Below, in pieces: positions 12,301 through 21,300 of a stretch of DNA of 64,000 bases. Under the pieces are notes generated by a model. It was given only the letters and a program-made list of their open reading frames with translations. It had not been told where the DNA came from and ran no database searches. The translations under genes and the position numbers were made by a program. The stretch comes from Alligator mississippiensis. Lineage: Eukaryota; Chordata; Crocodylia; Alligatoridae. The stretch covers positions 53,421,434-53,485,433 of the forward strand of contig NC_081828.1 of NCBI RefSeq assembly GCF_030867095.1, given 5' to 3'. The first letter of the stretch is position 1. Every line of letters starts with the position of its first letter.

Positions 12301-15300
12301 TGTACCCAGGGCGCAGAAATATCCAGCACACCTGCTGGCTGGGAAGTGACCCTCTCAGCAGCACAGAAGTGGAAAGGGATCTTGGAGTTACTGCCGACTC
12401 CAAGATGAACATGAGTCATCAGTGTGACGAAATCATCAGCAAAGCTAACCACACTTTATCATGCATCAGAAGATGTATGACAAATAGAGCTAAGGAGGTG
12501 ATACTTCCACTCTATGTGGCATTGGTCAGACCGCAGTTGGAGTACTGTGTGCAGTTTTGGGTGCTGTACTTCAAGAAGGATGTTGATAGACTCGAGAGGG
12601 TCCAGAGGAGGGCCACTCGTATGGTTAGGGGTTTACAGGACAAGCCCTGTGAGGAGAGACTGAGGGATCTGGACCTCTTCAGCCTTTGCAAGAGAAGGCT
12701 GAGAGGTGATCTTGTGGCCACCTACAAATTCATTAGGGGACACAGCAAGGGATCGGAGATGCTCTGTTCACCAGGGAGCCTTTTGGGGTAACAAGGAACA
12801 ATGGTCATAAACTGACAGAGAGCAGATTTAGACAAGATATCAGGAAAAACTTCTTCACAGTAAGGGTGGCCAAAATTTGGAATGGGCTTCCAAGGAAGGT
12901 GGTGCTCTCCCCTACCTTGGGGTCTTTAAGAGAAGACTGGATAGGCATCTGGCTGGGGTTATCTGACCCCTGCACTCTTTCCTGCCTACACAGGGGTTGG
13001 TCTCAATGATCTGTTGAGTTTCCTTCTGACCCTAGCATCTATAAATCTATGTAATTGGAGAGAGTCCAATGGAGGGCAGTGAAAATGGTTAGGGGGCTGG
13101 GGCATATGACTTAGGAGAGGCTGATGGAATTGGGCATACTTAGTCTAGAGAAGAGAAGACTGGGCAGGGGTGGGGGGGGATTTAATAGCAGCCTTCAACT
13201 ACCTGAAGGGTGGTTCCAAAGAGGATGGAGCTAGACTGTTCTCAGTGGTGGCAGATGGTAGAACAAAGAGCAATGGTTTCAAATTGCAGCACGGGAAGTT
13301 TAGGTTAGATGTTAGGAAAAACTTTCTCACTAGGAGGGTAGTAAAGCACTGGAACAGGTTACCCAGAGGGGTTTCAGAATCATAGAATAACAGAAAATTA
13401 GGGTTGGAGGGGTGTAGGTTGTAGCCGTATTGGTCTACGGACATAGGCAGACAAGGTTCTTTGGGTGAATCTGATATCTTTCATTAGACCGACTTAAATA
13501 GGATTGGAAGCATAAATGATGTGTGCCCCTGGAGGCTGGGGGAGCATGGCGACCACCCACAGGTGGCAGCAGTGGTGAGGGCACGGGCAGCGGCGAGTGG
13601 GAAGCTCCCGGCAGTGGGGGGGGGTGGCGAGTGCTGACCAGAGGCAATCAGCGACTGTCTGCAGATGCCATCAGCAGCATTGGCAGTGCTTCTTTCAAGG
13701 GGTGCACCGCCAATCTCAAGGGGTGCATGTGCACCCGTGTGCACCCCCTTTGTCGCCAATGGTTGGAAGGGACCTCAGGAAGTCATCTAGTCCAACCCAC
13801 TCTACAAAGCAGGACCATCCCCAGCTAGATCATTCCAGTGAACACTTTGTCTAGCTGGGTCTTAAAAACCTCCAAGGATGGAGATTCCACCACCTCTTTG
13901 GGTAACCTGCACCAGTACTTCACCACCCTCCTGTTGGACGAAAGACCAATGCACGGGTTCAGCATATAGACACATATAGATCAAATGGGGAAAAGCAATG
14001 CTTTATCTAAAACCACTCATACTCACATACACACAGGCCAATCCACTGTTGCTCATGTTCAGTCACGATGGCCAGTTGTGGTGCCTCTGGACAGGATGAT
14101 CTTATGGGAGGAATGCTGGTAGTTTTCTCCTGAGTTGATGTGGATGGCATACGATGTCGTTGGGGCCAGGTCTTCACTGTCCTTTTATACTTAGTTTAGG
14201 CAGACTTTGCTGCAGTGCCCTTGACAACCCGCTTAGCCAATCACCTTGTTGCTGTTGAGCTGGCTCTCGTCACATACTTCATGGCTTAGGTATGCAGATG
14301 GTAAAATGGATCGTAAGGAGTTACTTTGATTTACAACATCCTGAGACAGGGGAGACAAGGTGTCTGCTTGCTCCTTATCTTCTTGTAGATGGTTTGTTTG
14401 TTCTTCTTCAGGCTGCTTTCTCAGTAGACTGGGTATGCTTGATACCATATTCATTCACTCACTCATGCATTCATCTAAAATTAATTTTTGATAATATTGT
14501 CAACGCTTCTAGTGAGAAAGTTCATCCTAATATCTAACCTAACCTTCCCTTGCTACAACTTGACACCATTGCTCCCTGTTCTCTCATCTATCACCGCTAA
14601 GAACAGTGTAGCTCCATCCTCTTTTGAATCCCCCTTCTGGTAGTGAAAGGATGCTATTAAATCCCCTTGGTCTTTTCTTCTTCTTTCCTTTCCTCAGATC
14701 CTGAACTCAGCCATTTCATGGTCACTGCTCCCCAAGTTGCCAACTTGTCCTTATTGAACCACGAGTTTTGTTTTGGACCAAATTTCCAATTTGTCTAGGT
14801 CTCTCTGAATCCTAACCCTACCCTCCAGCATATCTCTTCCCTAGTTGTTTGTCCAAGTTTCCACTTCTTATAAGCTTCCATTTTGTGATTTTGTTTACTG
14901 AAGAGTTCCCTGCTAAGCAAAGCTGGTCTTTTGCCATACATGCTAGTCTTCCTGTGCATCAGGATGGTTTGTTCCTGTACTCTTAGTAAGGTTTATTTAA
15001 AGTACGGCCAGCTCTCCTGGACTCCTCTCCCCCTCAGGCCGGCTTCCTAGGGGATCCTGCCTATGAGTTCTTGGAGCAAATCAAAGTTGGCTTTTCTGAA
15101 GTCCAGGGTCTGTACTCTGTTTCCTTGCTTTCCCCAGGATCCTGAGCTCAATCACCTCATGGTCACTGCTGCCCAAGTTGCCATCCGCTACTACATTCCT
15201 CATCAATTCTTCCCTGTTTGTGAGCAGCAGATCAAGAAGAGCACAGCCCCTACTTGGCCTCTCCAGCACTCGCATCAGGAAGTTGTCCTCAACATGCTCC

Positions 15301-18300
15301 AAAAACTTCCTGGATTGCCTGTGCACTGCTGTATTGCCCTCCCAGCAGATGTTAGGGTGATTGAAGTCCCCCGTTAGAACCAGGGCCTGTGATCAGTAAT
15401 CTTCCACTAGCTGTTTGAAGAAAGCAATAGGAAAACATGCTTCAGGGCTTTAAGTCAGGAAGGAATCACGCTCAGTAGCAGGAAAGCAAGCAAGGTCTGT
15501 GCAGACACAGTCCCACTCACCCTGTGGCTGTTTGGTCCAATGCCACTGCCATGGTAAGTGGCCACTTGGCTTGTGAGCTTGCCCTCTTGCCTCTGCCACT
15601 GGCCTTGACACTGGCCCCATCACCACCTGTGCTGGATCTGCTGCTGCCACTGCTACCTCATGCCCCCAGGCAAATCTGGAGGCTCCTGATATAAAGTACT
15701 GCACAATAACCTATGATGTATTCGCTGAAGGCAGAAGATAAGAATAGATGCATCAGAATTGCTCTGGCATGGAAAACCCTGTCATCCTATGTTAGAAATC
15801 ATTTTTTTTCAATCAGAACAGTCTCAAAACAGCTATAGCATCTCGCTTTCCCTCCCAAACACTTCATGAAAATCTCTTAGAGGCAGACTCCTTGACTGTA
15901 CATTCCCTTCCAAATACAAGACATTAGAATCAGCATCATATCCTTTAAATGGATAATACATTTAATAGACACTTGATAGTGTGTTCCTAAAAATATTCCA
16001 CGCTTGCCAAAAAGAAGCTTGTATCAAAATAATTTTAGTTGCAAATCTGGCTCCCAGATAGGGGCTGGGCCAGAATCATTTCAGTCAACTCATTCCAAAT
16101 GTCATTTCACTGACATTGATTGAGCCACATCATGCATGAACCAAGCACACTGAGTATAGGGAGAGATGCTGCAACAGGGAATTGACACAATGAGGTCCTA
16201 GGCTGGCAGGGGAGGGATTGATGGACAGCTGGCCCTCTTGGGGATTTTATCTCCTGATCCTGACACTTCATTTCAACACATTTAAGAATTTAAATAATAA
16301 AAATGATACTAAGAGACGTTTACATTTAAATGTGTCACTCTGGCACCTTGTTTTTTTAACTGAATATTAATAAATTGGGAAATTTTCTAATTGACCTCCA
16401 ATGTTTAATCAAAATAGTTAACAGTTAAACAGAGATTAACATCCTCTGTAGATGTGGCACAGAGAGGGATCCATAAAACAGTCTAATCTGGTGTTTTACA
16501 GCTATTCCCTGTGTCTGTGTTACTCATGGTTCAACAAGAAAAAACTATCTGTAGTTACTATATTTACCTGAATCCAAGACAAGGTTTCTTTCCCCATTTA
16601 ACATGAGGGAAAATGCCCCTTGCCTTTGATCCAAATACAAGTATTCCCAGAATCAGAATTGTAACTGCAGTAGCTGCCTGTCCTCTCCCTTCCCCCCCCC
16701 TTAGCTGGTCCCTGATACCCCTCCCTTCCCCATGCAGCAACAGATGTGGCAGAGGCACATCCAGCCACAAGTTTGCCTGCCGGTCACCAACTGTGAAATC
16801 TTTGTGACTGGTGCTGATGTAAGAGGGGAAAAAGAAACCCAGTTTGATTCCCAGATCCAGGATGAGTTAGGGTGTCTGAATTTTTCTCTCAACTTTAAAT
16901 TGAGCATATTAAAGAAATCAGAAGCACCTTCTGATGACTTTTGCTAACACATTTTCTTGACTGTGATCATACTTTAAATCAGAAAATCAGGAGTTTCGAA
17001 GCTCCATCCTGCAGGGTGGATCCAGCCTGCAAAGCTGTGTCATCTGGTCTGCAGGGCTGGAAATCTGGTGGCAGGTGGACGAGCAGCTTCTATAGCTCTG
17101 GAAGCTGCAGCAGTTAACGCTGACCCTGCCAAATTTCCAGCCCCAAAGAGATCCCCACAGACCAGATGACACAACTCTGAACTCTGGATCCAGTCCATGG
17201 ACTGTCTTCATGTTCTGGATCCAGCCCACAGGCCCAGAGGAGTTTGATACCCCTATTTTAAATAATAAATCTTGTCTAATGAGGCTATTGACTAGCTGGA
17301 TTAAACAGTTTTGAGAATTTCATTTATTTAATAACTCAAATGGTTAAGAAAAGCCCTAAGCACATGTGATCACATGAAAGAACCTTGATTTGCCAAATCA
17401 TGCTTCATGTTTAAATATATATTCATTGCAAAGAAGTAGCTAAGCATTGCACTAGTCATCATGACTAAAAACACTGCATGTGCACATTTCAAATTCATCC
17501 TTCTTCCCAACCTCACCTCTCTTCGTGCCTGAAGAACAAAGACTTACATTTTTCTTCCAGCTGGTCACAAGGTGTCACTGTTGCCCTGCTTGTCTCTTGG
17601 GTCAGTCAGCATTTGAGTGATTTAATTGTGATGAGGACTACTTTGTACTGGAAAGCTTATCTAACTTTATTTCAATCATGCAGCTGGTCCAATCAAAGAT
17701 CTCACCCACACAAAAAGTTGCCATTCAGCATGACACATTTTCAGCAGCAGAGGGGTGTCAGAGCTGGAACTGTAGACATTTAGGATACCGTGGTAGATTT
17801 TCCTCTAAGAATATATGAATAAACTCTCACTCTGATGCTTAGGTCTCCTACACAGATGGGAAAAACTCAAAGGACAATTGCTATGTGACATAAAGATGGT
17901 GCTTCACTCTACACCTTGTAAATCAAATGGGTTTTTTTGTGGCTATGCACAACCAAATGCAGACAGTGACTGGTCTGCATGCAGGTATAGTGAAAACACG
18001 TGTATGTGTGTTTTTGTGTATAGGTCAGTATTATATGAATACCTGAGTATGAGTGGAAGATCATATGTGGGACTGAGGAACTTCACGTACTACCTCTTTC
18101 CTTACCCAAGACACGATAAGACTCCCCTCAAAAAAATGGCTGCCTGGCCCTGGCCGTGGCCCTGCCTGCTATCCTCCAGACCTGTGTGCCCGTGGGGGGT
18201 CACCAGTTCTTTGCCCTTGCTGATTTCAACTGCTGGAACAAAAATGAAGATAAGCAGTAGTTCCTATTAGAGGTGCACTGATACATCGGTCCCATATCGC

Positions 18301-21300
18301 AGTGTTTCCCAACCAGTGCACCGTGGCACAAAAGTGTGCGGTCAGAAATGAACAGGTGTGCCGCGGAATTTTGCCATGGCAATGAACTGCAATAGGTATG
18401 AGGATGGGGAATGACTTAACAGGTGTGCCATGGAAAATTTTTATTAATGTGTGTGTCTTGGGCTGGAATAGTTGGGAAACGCTATCATATGGGATCAGCA
18501 CTGATATAAGGAATATAGACAGTATCAGCATTTGGCTTTTTTTGCCTGATGTGACCAACGGTGTGGCCAATATATGCCCCGTGCATGTGCACAGCCGCAG
18601 TGCAGCACACAGGCAGCCAGGAGCCAGCTGGTAAGTCTGTTGTGAGGAAAGGGGCGTGAGGGTGGGGAGAGATCGAAGCCCCTGCAGTGAGGGAGGGAGT
18701 GGGGCTGGGGCAGGGGCAGGGGCTGTACAGCCAGGACAGGGTATGGGTTAGAGCTGAGTGGCTGGTGCAGGGGTGGGGGGGCAGCTCCTGCCACTGCATG
18801 CACCCCTGGAGGGCATGGGAGGCATGTGCCCCGAGATCTTCGCAGGGCGAGGGCAGGCTGCAGCTGTGGGCTGGGGCTGGAGGTGGCGCCAGGCTCTTCT
18901 CTGTGGAGGCTGGTCAAGGGCTGTGCTTGGGGTGGGCAGCAGCAGCACTGGGAGGAGGTAATGGCGGGGCTATGGCAAATTTTGGGGTGGCTGCAGCCCC
19001 CCCCATAGCCCCTCTCCCTGCACTGCCACCACCCGCCCCAAGTGTAGCCCAGTCCAGTCCCTGCCAGGAACAGCCTGGCGCCACCCCGGTGGGAGCTGTC
19101 CCTGCTCCCCCCAACACCCTATGCACAAGCTGCTTGCAGCTCCATCCCATGCCCCACTCCAGCCCCACTCCCTCCCTCATTGCGGGAGGCCTTGATCTGC
19201 CCCCTTCCACACCCCTTCCCCCACAACAGACTTACCAGCCCACGCCGTTCTCCGAGCTCCCCAGCTGCATGTCAGAATCAGATCAGTATCAGCTGATACG
19301 GCTCACTAAAAATCAGTCATTGGTATCAGCCAAAAAAATCTCTATCAGTGCACCCTATGTCACCCAGTCCACCTCAGATCTTTGACACAGGGTTGGTTGG
19401 TCGTCAAGGAGACAGCTAAAATACTACAATAAATGAGATAGCTGGGGCACTTACAAAAGTTACAGTTTTCATATGAGTGGGGGTCTGAATCCTTGCTGTC
19501 TTGCTATCTGCATCCTTGCTGGATTGCTGTAAGCTGGTTGCTTCCTCCGTGCCCAAGAATGACCGTCTCAGTCATATCTCCTGTCTGCAGGGACTGTAGC
19601 ATGATAATCCACTCTCACTGTTTACTCCTCTCAGTCCTGTCTACCAGTTCAGACATCAGGAGCAGAAGAAGCCTGTGAACCTGTGAGGGGGAAGCTGGGC
19701 AGTAGTAGAGAAAAAAGGGGTCTCAACTGGAGGTTCCTATTATCAGAGCAGTCATTGAGCCAAATTGTTGTGTCTTTTCTTTCCAACAGAGGATTTTCCA
19801 ATCATTAGGTTTACACTGCTAAAAGGGCTCCAGCTGCTCCTGCCTCAACCTCTTGAAGATGCAGAGTCTTCTATAGACCAAAAGTGTAAGTACTTCTGCT
19901 CTGACATGCTCTGACCCAGGAGCTGAGTGCCCATGATAAGAAAAGCCTGAGGAATCAGACTGTCTTATTCTTATCACATTAAGATGCTGCCAGCAGCATC
20001 TTGGTAGCCTCTTTACCTCTTGCTGGCATCTTTATTCAGATTACTTTCTTGAGTTGTTCTTTTTACTAGTCTCAGGGGGAAAAATAAAAAAAAAAGCTTG
20101 GCTGTGAAATGTTATGAGATGTTATTAGTTGTTTGCATAGAGGCCGGGGCCTGCAGGATGATTTCCACAATATGACAGAAAGTTCTTTTGGTTTTATTGC
20201 AGCTTCATCTGGAAGCCTCAGCCAGAAGAAGCCAGCATCTAGCATCTTCCTGACCCAACCAACTGGGTAGGTAATGACTGGGAAATTTCAACTCCTCTCC
20301 TGACCTGGAAGTGGTGCTCACCAAGAGATGGGAAACCACTCATTACCCAGTTTGGATGCTAATTGTGTGGGCTCTTCCAGCATTCTGCCCCATGCCGACC
20401 TTCCATAGGCAGAATAAAAAATGGAGAAAATACTCCTGGCTTGACTACAGAATACAGTGATAACTTTCTTTGTTCTCCCAATCATTGCTGGATGAACATA
20501 CTCCATTACCAATCAATCAATCACAGATAGTTAAGAGGATAATATCAAAGTTGGATCCTAAAAGTTACCACTCTATATTAGCTTTTACATGCCTGAAAAT
20601 AAGGCCAATTAACTGGTATTTGCTGAATAGCAATGATTTTTGTGCACCAATGTAAACTATATAATGAGCTGGAGCAGACAGATGAGCAGCTACCCTGGAG
20701 ACCTCTGAGGGAGGTATGACCTTTAATAAGGTAATGAAAGAACACTTGAGGCTTCAACACATGGAATATTTACTTTGGTATAAATGAGGGGCAGACAGAC
20801 AACATGAATCTTATTACCAGTGTAGTTGCCTGAATTTCTTGTAGAAACATGGGAAAACCCACTGGGAAGATGACACCAATCTATATATACAATTGCTGTG
20901 TCTACAGCTATCCCATGTAACAGTTTGCTGTAGGCCAAGGCTGTCAAACGTATGACCTATGAGCTGGATCTACATAGCCATGTCATCTAGCCAACACAGG
21001 GATCTTAGAGGGGATGCATGTTCATGGCAGGGGGGTGAACAATGGCCGTTAATTCCCATAGTTCCCTGATACTGCTTGCCCCACCACCGGAGGCAGGTCT
21101 GGAAGTGGTCCACAAGGACAGTTTGCCTACAGTAAGGATGAGGGGTGGGGGAAGGAGGAGTGCAAAACCAGTTTGACATCCCTGCTGCAGGTAAACAGTA
21201 TATTGCCTGTTCCCTTGTGTAGCTGTAAGGAACTGCAATAGCAACTGCTGCAAGCAGTCACTCCAGGATAGCTGTTCAACTGTCTGAGCTGGATCCCCAG

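Larger units (their letters stand above)
13376..14780 (-). mobile_element. CR1 fragment broken by two insertions
   Basis: The 3' end of a minus-strand CR1 (13376-13409) continues at about 13757-13931 and again at about 14506-14780, in CR1 consensus order. The gaps hold a foldback-repeat arm plus GC-rich sequence (13410-13755) and a candidate LTR (13932-14505). Confidence 0.7.

Noticed and set aside
18485-19385. 232-codon plus-strand frame and several minus-strand frames
   Set aside because: Inside the GC-rich interior of a hAT-type element; low-complexity Pro/Ala/Gly composition.
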